Notes under the pieces: model-generated
What the model was told of the DNA's origin: nothing
Databases searched by the model: none
The model's input: the letters and a program-made list of their open reading frames with translations, nothing else
Translations under genes and position numbers: made by a program
Shown here: positions 1-9,110 of the stretch, piece by piece
Layout of the letters: each line of letters begins with the position of its first letter
Position numbering within the stretch: the first letter of the stretch is position 1
NCBI RefSeq assembly: GCF_000350225.1
Contig: NW_005178479.1
Span: 279,819 to 343,818, forward strand
Reading direction: 5' to 3'
Length of the DNA: 64,000 bases
Source of the DNA: Chondrus crispus
Lineage: Eukaryota > Rhodophyta > Florideophyceae > Gigartinales > Gigartinaceae

Positions 1-36
1 CCGGCGCTGCAAGCCGCGGGGATACCGGTCCCCTCC

Positions 37-1671
37 ATGGAGACCGCACCCCAATTCTCCGCCAATCCGCAGGCGTCGCGAACCGCGGCAGGAGCCTCCC
101 GCGAGGGAGCCTCCGCCGGGCCTATCCACCTTGAAGGTAATTTACCTTCCCAGAATTTACGGGGAGGGAACCCCGATCAAGGGGGAAGCTCAGACGACGA
201 GGGGAGTGGACGACGAAAAAAGTCCAAACCCAGTCGGAAAGAGCGGAAGGCGAACCGTCACAAAGGACGAAAGGATGGACACCCTCCGGACGGGTACTCA
301 AGCCCGTCCTCGTCATCCTCCTCTGACTCGGAGACCGATTCCGAGTCAGAGTCCCTTACGGCCCCAACGCCGACGTTCGGCCCCAAACAGAAAAAGGTTT
401 CTGTCTGGAAGCCGACGAACCACCGGTTCAGAGGTGTGTGTAACTACCGAGCATACCGCCTCGTGGATACCGACCCAACCCTGGACGACCGCGTCTACGC
501 TACCACCCGTAAGAGGGTGCAGTACCTCCTCGTGGTCATGGGGGAGTACAAATTCAGCGGGGTAGATCCTATCAGGGTCATCAGTTTCCTGGCTCGCTGC
601 AAGGAAAATTTTGACAACGCCAATATGACCGAGGCGATGGCCCTGATGGCCCTAACCCATCTGCTGGCTCCGCCAGCTAAGGAAGCGTGTGAGTCCCAGC
701 GGGGACTGCACCGCAAATCTCAGGGGATCGCAAGCTGGGCCGCCGCCTTCAATTGGCTGTTACGCACGTATGCGACGAACCTCGAGATCGAGCGGGCTCT
801 CACGGCATTGAGGGAGCTACACCAGAAGCCGGGCGAATTGGAAACCGAGTACGCTACTCGAATGTCCACCGCCCTGGGGAGGTGCGGGGACGTGCACTCG
901 GCATACGAGAGGACGACCCTCTTCATCGAGGGGCTCACCCCCGCGATCAAGCCGCTGGTGTTACAAGCTCGCGAGGATCGACCGCGATCCTCGTTCGAGG
1001 ATACCGTCGCCCACGCGCGTTCGCACGGAGACGCCTTCCGGGCCCAGCACGGGTCTGGGCGCCGCGTGGAGTTCGGGAAGCCCCGCCCGGTTAAACAGGT
1101 CCTCGCTGCCCTGGATGGCGCACCGTCGACGTCGACCGGCCCCCCTCCCAGTTTTCAAACGGCCCGGGGACCCGATAACTACCTCGCTGCCGAAGGTGAC
1201 CTCGCCGGGGAGGCTCCTTTCCTCCCGACGGAAGAATCCTCCTTCAACGACGGAGACTCGCTGTTTTACGGCGACCGGCGCAAGCCGTACCAACCCGCTC
1301 GAGAGCCCGCCGAGGGCTTTCGTGGACTTCCACCGGGGAAAACGTCCCGTAATTACCAGAAGGATCTGCGAGGGCCTCCGTCCCTGCAGATCATCTGCTT
1401 CACCTGTTATCGGGTCGGGGACCACATCTCCCCTGACTGCGATATGAAGGTGAAGGATGTATCCCTCGTACCCTACCAGTACGAGAAGTTGACCGCGGCC
1501 CAAAAGAGCCGAGTGCCTCCGGAGGCGTACCTCCGAGCCGTCGCCCTCCTCAGTTACGAGGCGAACCGGGTCATGAACCCTGAAGCCGTCGCCGGCCCGC
1601 CGCCGCGTGCGGGTACCGGGACGAGGACCGTACCGCCCCCCGGGGAAGCTTCTCCTCCTCCAAAAAACTAG
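37..1671 (+). CDS. gag: Gag-like protein of element A (544 aa)
   Basis: Structural protein that would form the cytoplasmic particle of the element. The N-terminal ~115 residues are low-complexity: a Lys/Arg-rich stretch near residues 58-85 followed by a Ser/Asp/Glu run. Residues ~120-335 are helical and resemble the retrotransposon Gag capsid domain, including a conserved FxxGL-like segment near residue 300 (FIEGLTPAIKPLV). Near residue 455 is a Cys/His cluster (CFTC...H...C) of the zinc-knuckle type that binds element RNA. The C-terminus is Pro/Gly rich. The first ATG in frame is at 37, but the true start cannot be checked against an upstream leader because the window begins there. Confidence 0.75.
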   Translation: METAPQFSANPQASRTAAGASREGASAGPIHLEGNLPSQNLRGGNPDQGGSSDDEGSGRRKKSKPSRKERKANRHKGRKDGHPPDGYSSPSSSSSSDSETDSESESLTAPTPTFGPKQKKVSVWKPTNHRFRGVCNYRAYRLVDTDPTLDDRVYATTRKRVQYLLVVMGEYKFSGVDPIRVISFLARCKENFDNANMTEAMALMALTHLLAPPAKEACESQRGLHRKSQGIASWAAAFNWLLRTYATNLEIERALTALRELHQKPGELETEYATRMSTALGRCGDVHSAYERTTLFIEGLTPAIKPLVLQAREDRPRSSFEDTVAHARSHGDAFRAQHGSGRRVEFGKPRPVKQVLAALDGAPSTSTGPPPSFQTARGPDNYLAAEGDLAGEAPFLPTEESSFNDGDSLFYGDRRKPYQPAREPAEGFRGLPPGKTSRNYQKDLRGPPSLQIICFTCYRVGDHISPDCDMKVKDVSLVPYQYEKLTAAQKSRVPPEAYLRAVALLSYEANRVMNPEAVAGPPPRAGTGTRTVPPPGEASPPPKN

Positions 1672-1733
1672 GAGAACCTCAGCCCGCAGCAGCTGAGGGG
1701 GACACGGTCACATCCCCGGATCACTCGCTCAGG

Positions 1734-2714
1734 GTGGCGGAACCGTCCTCACCTCCCGAGACGGAGAAGCGGTACCGGATACTAGGCCGCAAACACACTG
1801 GGCCATCCCAGCGAGACCCCGACCCCGAACGGCTCGGTACCTTACGCCGACCATGGCGAAGAAACACCCCCCCGCTTGCAAGGGGTGTTAGCCATCCCGA
1901 GACAGTGCTCGCGCTGTCTCGGCGGAATTACAAGGTCTACGCAGACCTTGGATTATCCCCGTCGATATTGGTGCGCAAGCTCACAATATTAGATACAGGG
2001 GCTGGCTCCAATTTCGTACGGGCCGACACGCTTCCCTCCGGATGGGAGGCGCTGATTATTCCGGGTGAAATCCCGACGATCGCGGACGCCAATGGGAGAC
2101 CATTGCGTACGAGCGGCCACATCCCCCTCGTGGTGCGGTTAGGTGACCGTACCATGAGGTGTACCTTCATCGTCTGTGAACGATTAGCCGCCCCTGTGAT
2201 ACTGGGGTGCGACTTTAACGACAAGTTCGTAGAAGCCATCTACCCCCGGCGGAAGGAGGTGGAACTGGACGATGGTACTAAGATCCCCATCGTCCGGAAG
2301 CCGGCGTCTCGGGCCGCGAACGCCCCTCTCCTCCCGTCGGAGCAAGAGTATGCCCCCGCCGCTGGGCGGACTTCCCCAAGGCTCAAGGTGTCGCGCGCGG
2401 TGGAGATCCCGGCGGGCACCCAGACTTGGGTATACCTCACAAGTGGACGGGGCGGACTCTCGGTCCTCGAGGTGAACCCGCAGTTATATGCGAAGCATCG
2501 GATCTCCCTCTACAACGGGGTGGTGCACATCACCCCGTTGCAAGAGTTCAAGGTCCTCATGGCGAACTTCTCGACCGCCAACAAGAGGTTGTCGAAGAAC
2601 CAAGTCGTTGGCTTCGTCACTCCTCATCCGCGGGCGATGGTGCGCACGGCGATGCCGTTGGACGCGGTTCTAGCCGCGGAATTCTCCGAGGGGAGCCCCC
2701 CTCTACAGGGCTAG
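1734..2714 (+). CDS. Aspartic protease region of element A
   Basis: Open frame between gag and RT. At about residue 85 lies the aspartic protease signature (ILDTGAGSNFV, with the catalytic Asp in DTG), and about 75 residues later a hydrophobic Val-Ile-Leu-Gly-Cys-Asp segment (VILGCDF) of the type closing retroviral proteases. Such proteases cut Gag-Pol into mature parts. The remaining ~150 residues have no recognisable domain and probably link to RT. Frame relation to gag and RT suggests the usual recoding or fused polyprotein of Ty3 elements, but the mechanism is not visible. Confidence 0.75.
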   Translation: MAEPSSPPETEKRYRILGRKHTGPSQRDPDPERLGTLRRPWRRNTPPLARGVSHPETVLALSRRNYKVYADLGLSPSILVRKLTILDTGAGSNFVRADTLPSGWEALIIPGEIPTIADANGRPLRTSGHIPLVVRLGDRTMRCTFIVCERLAAPVILGCDFNDKFVEAIYPRRKEVELDDGTKIPIVRKPASRAANAPLLPSEQEYAPAAGRTSPRLKVSRAVEIPAGTQTWVYLTSGRGGLSVLEVNPQLYAKHRISLYNGVVHITPLQEFKVLMANFSTANKRLSKNQVVGFVTPHPRAMVRTAMPLDAVLAAEFSEGSPPLQG

Positions 2715-2795
2715 AGGCCCCCTCGTAGAGCCCTCCCCCAAGCGAAGCCATCCCCTCCGTCGGAGTCGGTTCCCCTCGACCACCTGCTGGCGCAA

Positions 2796-4220
2796 GTGCG
2801 AGGGCAGGTCCGCACCATGCTCGCGCCCTGCGCCGAAATGTGGGATGGAAACTTGGGCGAAGTTCGAGCGACAGATCATCGCATCGAACTCACCCCCGGC
2901 GCCAAGCCGTTTCGATGTCAGCCCTATCGAGCTGGTCCCAGCGCCCGGGAGGCGGAACAAGCCTCGGTTGACGAGATGTTAGCCGGCGGGGTAATTTCCC
3001 GGTCCAAGTCCGAATGGGCGTCCCCCGTCGTGCTCATCCCCAAGTCAGATGGGAGCCTCCGTTTCTGCATCGATTATCGACAGCTGAACGCGTTGACCGT
3101 GCGAGATACGTACCCCATCCCTCGCATGGACGAGTGTCTTGACACACTCGGGGAAGCCAAGGTCTTTTCTATCCTTGATTGTAACTCCGGGTACTGTCAA
3201 ATTCCAGTCGCCAAGGAGGATCGACCGAAGTCCACGTTTACGTGCCACGCCGTGACGTATCAATTCAACCGTATGCCCTTCGGGTTGATGAACGCCCCGG
3301 CCACCTTTCAACGTATGCTGGATATCCTCCTCTCAGGCTATCGCTGGAAGAGCTGCCTCATCTACCTGGATGATATCATAATCTTCTCCAAGGATTATGA
3401 CACGCACCTCAAGGATGTGGACGTAATACTCCGTGCTCTGCAGCAGGAGGGATTACCACTTAAACTTAACAAGTGCAAGTTTTTCCAGGACTCTGTCGAG
3501 TACCTGGGACATATCATCCGACCGGGCGAACTCGAAGTCCACCCGAGGAATGTGAAAGCGCTCTCAGAAGCGACTCAACCACGGACCCAGACCGAGCTGC
3601 GCTCGTTCTTGGGAATGTGTAATGTCTACCGACGCTTCGTCGATCATTTCGCCAAGATAGCGGCGCCCCTTACGGCTATGCTCCGAAAAGGAGAACCGGA
3701 TGTCCTTCCCGATTTGGATGAAGAGCAGACCACGGCCTTCCAGACACTGAAGGAGTGCTTAATTTCGCCTCCGGTCTTAAAACTCCCAAGACTGGGGCGC
3801 CCCTACTCACTGGACACGGATGCGTCAGACGCTCAGTTGGGCTGCATACTACTGCAGACTCACGAGGATGGACACCGATACCCTGTCGGATATTGGTCAC
3901 GTACGCTCTCGCCAGCGGAACGCAACTACTCGACAACCGAGAAGGAATGCCTCGCCATCGTATGGGCGGTACAGACGCTCCGCCCGTACCTGGAAAGGGA
4001 GCGGTTCACGGTCAACACCGACCACCACTCCCTGCGGTGGCTGATGAACCTCGCCGATGCGAGTGGCCGACTGGCCCGGTGGCGCTTGCGCCTTGCCGAA
4101 TGTGACTTCGACGTAACTTACGTGAAGGGAATCAAGAACTGCCTCGCCGATGCGCTGAGTCGTATCCCATCTACGGGAGGCACGACTATCCCGATCGACT
4201 GTAGTGCAATACGCACCTGA
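2796..4220 (+). CDS. pol: Reverse transcriptase and RNase H of element A
   Basis: Copies element RNA into DNA. RT occupies residues ~40-225: DYRQLNALT, the MPFGLMNAPATFQ motif and the catalytic YLDDIIIFS box (two Asp) are all present, followed by the thumb (YLGHI, RSFLGMCNVYRRFV). RNase H starts near residue 340 with LDTDASDAQLG, then TTEKECLA (Glu) and VNTDHHSLRWL (Asp), matching the Ty3 RNase H layout. The frame ends in a chromatin-independent tail (LADALSRIP) and a stop 30-odd bases before the purine tract, leaving no room for an integrase. Motif spacing is normal for Metaviridae. Confidence 0.92.
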   Translation: MRGQVRTMLAPCAEMWDGNLGEVRATDHRIELTPGAKPFRCQPYRAGPSAREAEQASVDEMLAGGVISRSKSEWASPVVLIPKSDGSLRFCIDYRQLNALTVRDTYPIPRMDECLDTLGEAKVFSILDCNSGYCQIPVAKEDRPKSTFTCHAVTYQFNRMPFGLMNAPATFQRMLDILLSGYRWKSCLIYLDDIIIFSKDYDTHLKDVDVILRALQQEGLPLKLNKCKFFQDSVEYLGHIIRPGELEVHPRNVKALSEATQPRTQTELRSFLGMCNVYRRFVDHFAKIAAPLTAMLRKGEPDVLPDLDEEQTTAFQTLKECLISPPVLKLPRLGRPYSLDTDASDAQLGCILLQTHEDGHRYPVGYWSRTLSPAERNYSTTEKECLAIVWAVQTLRPYLERERFTVNTDHHSLRWLMNLADASGRLARWRLRLAECDFDVTYVKGIKNCLADALSRIPSTGGTTIPIDCSAIRT

Positions 4221-4221
4221 A

Positions 4222-5123
4222 AAGGGGGGTGAAAAGAAATGAAAATGATGGGGTATGACAAGCAAAAGTGGAAATCATTTCACTTTATTATTTTAATTAT
4301 TAATTTTAATTAGTTGCATATTAGTTATTTAACATTAGATTAGATCTAGGATCTAGCGCCGAGAGCTACTGTAGTGGCTCCGGCGGGGCGATATATACCT
4401 TAGCCCTCTGACGACCAAGTCAGTAAAGGTAACCCGAGTTGCCAGAGTCTGATATCGCCTTGGTTGAAGTCCGTCTTTTGCAAGACATTCCCTTTAACTA
4501 CAGATTACTTTATCCTTTGCGCTCGGGGGTCCCCTTTTTCCTTATCAATTTTCCTTTACTTCCCTATCCTAATTTACCTTAATCTTGAGTTGGTCCCACC
4601 TTGTAGGATTGCGATCCGCAACGTGACGTCATTTGCCATCGGGCTTCTGTGTTGGTGCACCAGTGGTGCTTTTCTCAGTGTTGGTTCCATCGGAATCTGG
4701 TTGCGACCGATCCGTTGTTGGTACTTTGCCATCGGGCAGTACGACGGTGTAGCGCTGACCCGTTTTCTTCTTTCCCGACGGGCTACGTTGCGACGTCCCC
4801 GTCGAAGACCTTATCAAGGGTATAAGGTGTACAAGGCGCTCTTCGAGCATTGGATTTACGACCCATCGGACCAGGTTTACCTAAACACCCCTCCGAACTC
4901 GTCGAGCAGTCGCCTTTACAAGTCTCTACCACCATTTACCGATCCCGGGCTGGGCCCTTCTCTTTGCGCCGCCCCCTATCAGAGATCCGAGCTACTGCGG
5001 GCCGCAAACCCGCTTAAAGAGGACAGGGAGCTTCGAACACTCCGTAGCGCTGTGCGGTTGCCAGTTGTTGTTTTTGTTGCTGTTGTTTGTGTTGGTCCGT
5101 CGGACCTTGGTCTCTGCCTAACA
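4222..5123 (+). repeat. Polypurine tract and 3' LTR of element A
   Basis: Directly after the RT frame is a purine-rich run (4220-4253) ending in GGGG, the usual plus-strand primer. The LTR is read as 4256-5123 (about 868 bp), starting TGACAAGC and ending TCTGCCTAACA. Beyond 5123 the sequence aligns to the antisense ORF of elements B/C. The partner LTR is outside the window, so both ends carry some uncertainty. A long open frame across 4464-5288 crosses this junction and is not a gene. Confidence 0.6.
4392..4397 (+). promoter_or_regulatory. Candidate TATA box in LTR A
   Basis: TATATA about 140 bp into the LTR, in a GC-rich setting, placed where LTR elements carry their RNA polymerase II promoter. 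No transcript evidence. Confidence 0.35.
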
Positions 5124-5124
5124 G

Positions 5125-7119
5125 GCGCATTGCACTACAGCCCGCACTGCGATGGCTGGGGATTCGCCATCGAGGTCACGATATCTCTTCCGCCGCGCCT
5201 CTCGCGCCGTGGACCCGACACCTCCTTTGCCACGAGAGGGACCCACCGCACTGGAGCCCGAACGAGCCACAAAGGCGTCTCCTTTTAAATCGTAGGCGAG
5301 GAAGAAGCTCTGGGCTCCGATTGTGTAGTCAGTTCACGGCCGCCGATTGCGTTCGGGCACCGCAACGGCGCGGTGCATCAAGTCGAGAACCGAAGAGTAG
5401 GTTCACGGGACAGACGGGGAGCGGCGCTCCAAGGGGTGCAACGCCACGTCGGGCAGCGACGGCGCGACCCGACCAAGGAAGGACAGCAAAACCGATGGGC
5501 TGTACGAAAACGCGCCCGTGCAGGGCGACCTCGCTCATGAAAGCGTTGCAAGTTGACCACGCCCACTCACCCTCGTAATTGTAGACCAACTCCTCGTAGG
5601 CTGGATGCTTCGAGTCAGTACCCGCGAAGCCGAAATGCTTCAAAGCGTAGGGGAGTAACGGATGCACCCCCAACGATGGGAGTGCCTCCCCTATGCTTGG
5701 AGGAAGTTCCGGGAAATCGCCCGGCGATAGGCCCGGGGAAAAAGCAGCGGACGGGAAGACTCGGCCGTCGTCCTCTTCATTATGGCGGTAGGCCGACCAA
5801 TCGTTGGGGGCTAAGGCAATACGATGGATACGCATAAGCGCGCAGGCGGACTTTTGGAGAGCTGCGCGAGCCCAGGAGTGAGTACGAGGACGCGGGCTGA
5901 CGTACAGCCCCGCTACCTCCGAGAGGACCAACTGACGGGGATCTCGAGGGCCCCGATGGAAGAGATACGTCGACATTCGGTCAACGTATTCCGCCTCCTC
6001 GATACTATAGACGAACGTCCTGCCACTGGGTATCTCGTCCGGAATTTGATAAGGGGCGCCGTCGCCCTCAGACAAGAGACGACCCAAGGCAAGGGACGCC
6101 TCTGCTGCGAGGCCACCCTCGTAGATGGTGCGAACCCGGCGTAGATCGGGGCGCAAGTGCGCCCTCGCCAGGAGCTCCCCAACGGTAACGCCCGACCGAG
6201 CGTGGCGGCGCCACACGTAGTTCAGGCGACCGAGCGGCAGCGGAATGGACCGCTCTAGGGGCACCCCCAGCCACTGCGTGGAGGTGTCGGACACCTCCTC
6301 CTCTGCGATCCGGCCGAGCCGAGAGGAAGTAGTCGGCGCACCGGGGCACCGAAAACTTCCGGAAGCCCCGTATGACCCCACGACGGGCTGGTACGGACCA
6401 TCGCTCGGCCATACCGTGAATCCGCCGACGGGTGGGCCGCCCGCGCCACCGATCGGCGCAGGCGGAAGGGGCATCGGACCCCCCGTCACCAAGGACGGAT
6501 GGGCCGCAGGAAGCGGAGCGACGGTCGGCAAGGGACCGATCTCCTCGGTTACTGTAGACGTTCCGGGACCTCGGGATTTTCGGAATGGTCTCGGGGGCCA
6601 CCAGAGCGCCGGAGCGGAGGAGTTGGGGGCCACCGAAAGGGACTGTGAGGGCACCCCTTCGACGGGGGTGCGGTCGTCTATAGCCGATGAGCAAACGACC
6701 AGCTCGTCCGACCCACTGCCCGGAGCTGGCCGAGGAAGCGTGATACCGCCCTGAGGGGTAGTGGGAGACGGCATATCGATGATGCCGGGGCGTGAGCCGA
6801 GTATGCAGACGGGTGAGAAGGCCAGCTCGCGGGTACGGAAAAGAAAGAGTGCTCGCCCCGGCAGAGGAAGAAAAACCGACCCCCTCGGAAGGGGTAACAA
6901 GGTGATGCTGAGGCCGACCCTAGAGGGCGTGCGCACGACCACCCGGTTAAGAGGGGGCCACGGAGACGAAAGGGAAGCGAGATCGCCGGTTGCAGGGGAG
7001 AGGGCCGAGGAATCAGCGCGCGCGCGAAGGAGCACGGGGCGAGACGCCGAGAATACCGCCCAGAGAGCGGAGTCGTGGTAAGGAGCGGAAGGGACCGTAT
7101 CGACGACGCGATTAGACAT
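5125..7119 (-). CDS. Antisense ORF of chromovirus B (unknown protein)
   Basis: Minus-strand protein-coding region, opposite to the element's own gag-pol direction, starting ATG at 7119, about 58 bp inside the 3' LTR. Its translation aligns along its length with the antisense ORF of element C: shared blocks include PPRPFRKSRG, SIPLPLGRL, WRRHAR, TVGELL, EASLALGRLL, PDEIPS, AYLFHRGPR-type, ALQKSAC, IALAPNDW, FPELPP, SLGVHPLLP and ALKHFGFA. The first ~250 residues are Pro/Ser rich; the middle is folded-looking. It has no match I can name among Gag, Pol, Env or known accessory proteins. Homology to C continues down to ~5125, where element A begins. Conservation between two diverged copies suggests it was once under selection. 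Expression from an LTR antisense promoter is inference. Confidence 0.65.
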
Positions 7120-7140
7120 GGATCGCGCTCTACAAACACC

Positions 7141-7176
7141 CGTGGGCGCAGACGTCCCCGCTTAAGGGGGGGGGCG
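7141..7176 (+). promoter_or_regulatory. Hairpin plus polypurine tract before LTR B
   Basis: A GTGGGCGCAGACGTCCCC-type imperfect hairpin, then CTTAAGGGGGGGGG directly before the LTR start TGTAGTATAACC. The same module is found at two places in C and D. It should prime plus-strand DNA synthesis. Confidence 0.65.
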
Positions 7177-7814
7177 TGTAGTATAACCCCCCCTGGGGCT
7201 TTTTGGATTAGATCAACAACGGATCCAATACTGTAGAGCCTCGGGCTCTACAGTACTACCGCGCGTGGCCACGTGTACCCCTCGGGTACAGGCCGCACGC
7301 GCATACACGTGTACTGTCAGCCACGATGGCTCACAGTATTACAGTACGGTCCGATCTGTACTACAGTAGACCACTACAGTGCTTCGGTACTGTAGTGTTA
7401 TAGATTGTTTTGTATATTAAATATGGAGCGGACCGGCGGCGGTGGAGGAGGACAAACACGGACTTGTCACCCACCGACCGTCAAGGTCCGACTTCCCGCT
7501 TATTCTAAGGAAACGCTCTCTAATTACCTTAGAAGTGGCACCGAGCGCGGGTTGAGGACGCGCGCGGTACGCCCACGAGCCGGCTCCATCTCCGCCCGTC
7601 GGTACTGGATCGTTACCCAGTACCGCGTCGGGGCGTCGAGGTGTCGAACTGCTCCCGCGTACCGGCGTCCTCCCCGTTCCCGCTCTACCACGCTACCCGG
7701 GCCCGCTGCCCGGTGCCGTCAGCTGGTGTCCCGCTTCACCCCCGTCTTCCCGATCGACAAGGGTCTCGGTCGAACTGTGCATACACCCCTATCGCTGGGG
7801 GTGTTTATGCTACA
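7177..7814 (+). repeat. LTR of chromovirus B (638 bp)
   Basis: Begins TGTAGTATAACCCCCC and ends GTTTATGCTACA, matching LTRs of C and D in both termini. It is crowded with short perfect inverted repeats such as TACTGTAGAGCC/GGCTCTACAGTA (~7230-7257) and CACTACAGT/ACTGTAGTG (~7371-7400). A block at 7423-7505 downstream of a TATATTAAAT sequence is nearly identical to that in C and D although the flanking LTR sequence differs. Confidence 0.85.
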
Positions 7815-8428
7815 CCAGCGTCGGGCGCTCCCTTACCTCTAACCCCCCTCTTTCCGAGTGGTCGGTACGAAGGTAGTTATACCACAACATTGCTCGGAGA
7901 CGGGTGCGAACTTTTGAAGCAATCTACGATATGCGTGATGATTGAGCCTTGTTAGAGTAATTAAAGAAGGATCACAAAAAGATCCGAAGAGAACCCAAAA
8001 CGTAGATATCGACGGGTGCTGCAACGCAGCTCTTGTTATCCTGCGGTCTCTTCTTTTTCGTTCTTCGGCTGACAACTTTTGCCTGAACGATATGGTTTTT
8101 TTCGATGTTGGCTCTGGATGGGAAGCAGCAATAGAATAGCCATTTGGTCATTCATAGTTCTGACGGTGGCTGGTCGTTCGTGAAAACACTCCTTGCAACA
8201 TCATGATGGAGCTTTGCTCACAGCACACACTGTAGATAGAGCTCTGACGGCGTCACCGTCGGCGTTCGGTGAGTACAAAGCGTGCGTACAGTAGGGGGAC
8301 GCACATTATGTGCGCAAGCATTTCCGTGGCAAAACTCATTTTTTGTGCACAAAAAAAATGTGACTCTGAGACAAAAAAAATTCCAGAGGGGCCCAATCGC
8401 AACAGTATATTAGGAATATTATTCCGCC
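7815..8428. other. Intergenic segment, no gene recognised
   Basis: Between LTR B and the left end of the Harbinger element. Composition drifts from GC-rich to AT-rich. Only short open frames without family signatures; presumably the site into which B inserted. Confidence 0.4.
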
Positions 8429-8490
8429 GAATTCTGCAACTAAAATGCAAAAAACCGAAACTAGAATTACAGTATTGCAGAATTCTGCAA
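8429..8490 (+). repeat. Left terminal inverted repeat of the Harbinger element
   Basis: AATTCTGCAACT at 8430-8441 and the 16-bp palindrome TTGCAGAATTCTGCAA at 8475-8490. The reverse complement of 25145-25210 has the same two boxes in the same order with similar spacing (33 versus about 38 bp). Confidence 0.6.
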
Positions 8491-8656
8491 CTCAGCATGA
8501 CCAAAGTTGCAGAAATCGGACCGTTTAGTGAAGCGGAAACTGAAAGTGTTTACCAATACGTGTAAATAGAAATGGCGCCAAACAGATGCTGCCGCATTCC
8601 AACTCACCCTTATGAGTCGTGGATGCTCGCACCATCTTCGCACTCTCAACTGTGCC

Positions 8657-9101
8657 ATGGCGACAATAGCCCCTCCCAGCCCAGACACTTCCACTTCAGA
8701 GGATTGTCACTCTCCCGTTCCTGCGCATGAGAATAACATCGACATCACCTCACGTTCTACCCTCCACCGCAATGCGCGTACAGGACGTCGACCTAAGTTT
8801 ACCCCAAACGATGACCTGTTGTGAGTGAGAGAGGTCGCGGCTTCAAAAGCGCATATAGCTCCAAACGGCGCCACCAAAGAGCGTTTTGAGACTGCAGAAA
8901 AAAGAGCAAACGCATCACGGCGCCTGACCTGTCCTGTCACGTGGAAAAGCGTCCAGGACAGGTACAAACGCATTCAAACGCGTTTTGATGAACGCGAAAG
9001 GGTTGACGGATTGATGAGTGGCGTTGGCTGGGAATTGGGGGAGATGGAGGAGCTGCTGAGCTCCATGAAAGAAGCGCGACAAGATTTGCTTCACAGCAAA
9101 T
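8657..9101 (+). pseudogene. Myb/SANT-like DNA-binding protein, N-terminal half
   Basis: Starts at ATG 8657 after a ~170-bp leader inside the left TIR. Residues ~45-150 form a Myb/SANT-like domain of the kind paired with Harbinger transposases: a basic RRPKFTPNDDLL entry, KAHIAPNGATKERFE, TWKSVQDRYKRIQTRFDERE, then the acidic-helical ELGEMEELLSSMKEARQD. In Harbinger elements this protein binds the termini and helps import the transposase. An in-frame TGA lies at 8822-8824, in a position where CGA (Arg) would fit. The frame is then cut at 9101 by the 14-kb insertion and resumes in the same frame at 23172. Family assignment is firm; function of this copy is lost. Confidence 0.75.
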
Positions 9102-9110
9102 CCCTAGCAA
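9098..9110 (+). repeat. Target duplication AAAT and left terminal inverted repeat of the 14-kb element
   Basis: AAAT at 9098-9101 is repeated at 23168-23171. The element then starts CCCTAGCAA (9102-9110), the exact inverse of TTGCTAGGG at 23159-23167. Just inside, both ends carry CCGTA and CGTAGTAT subterminal motifs. Confidence 0.75.

Larger units (their letters stand above)
1..5123 (+). mobile_element. LTR retroelement A, Ty3-like, 3' part (left end outside window)
   Basis: Order on the plus strand is gag, aspartic protease, reverse transcriptase-RNase H, purine tract, LTR. The 5' LTR lies outside the window, so no LTR pair or target duplication can be read and no age is offered. RT and RNase H motifs are Ty3/Metaviridae-like. 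No integrase domain is recognised between RNase H and the purine tract, where Ty3 elements normally carry it. The visible frames look largely whole. To the right, from about 5124, the sequence aligns with the antisense ORF of chromovirus B, so A appears inserted into B. Boundary confidence on the right is moderate because it rests on a TG...CA-ended LTR and on where homology to B begins. Confidence 0.8.
5124..7814 (+). mobile_element. Chromovirus copy B, 3' part (interrupted by A)
   Basis: Contains, left to right, the antisense ORF on the minus strand, the hairpin/polypurine module (7141-7176) and a 3' LTR (7177-7814). This is the same order, relative to the LTR, as in complete element C. gag and pol of B would lie left of element A and outside the window. 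The five bases after the LTR (7815-7819, CCAGC) would be one copy of its target duplication; the other is not visible. Confidence 0.75.

Noticed and set aside
961-1503. 180-codon minus-strand ORF inside gag of A
   Set aside because: Opposite-strand shadow of a GC-rich gag frame; no domain and no homologue in the other elements.
4464-5288. 274-codon plus-strand ORF
   Set aside because: It spans the junction between LTR A and the antisense ORF of B, so it is an accidental frame.
7405-7842. Gene starting MERTGGGGGG in the LTRs
   Set aside because: The conserved part is short and then diverges. The ATG sits directly after the TATA-like box, so conservation is better explained by promoter or RNA function.
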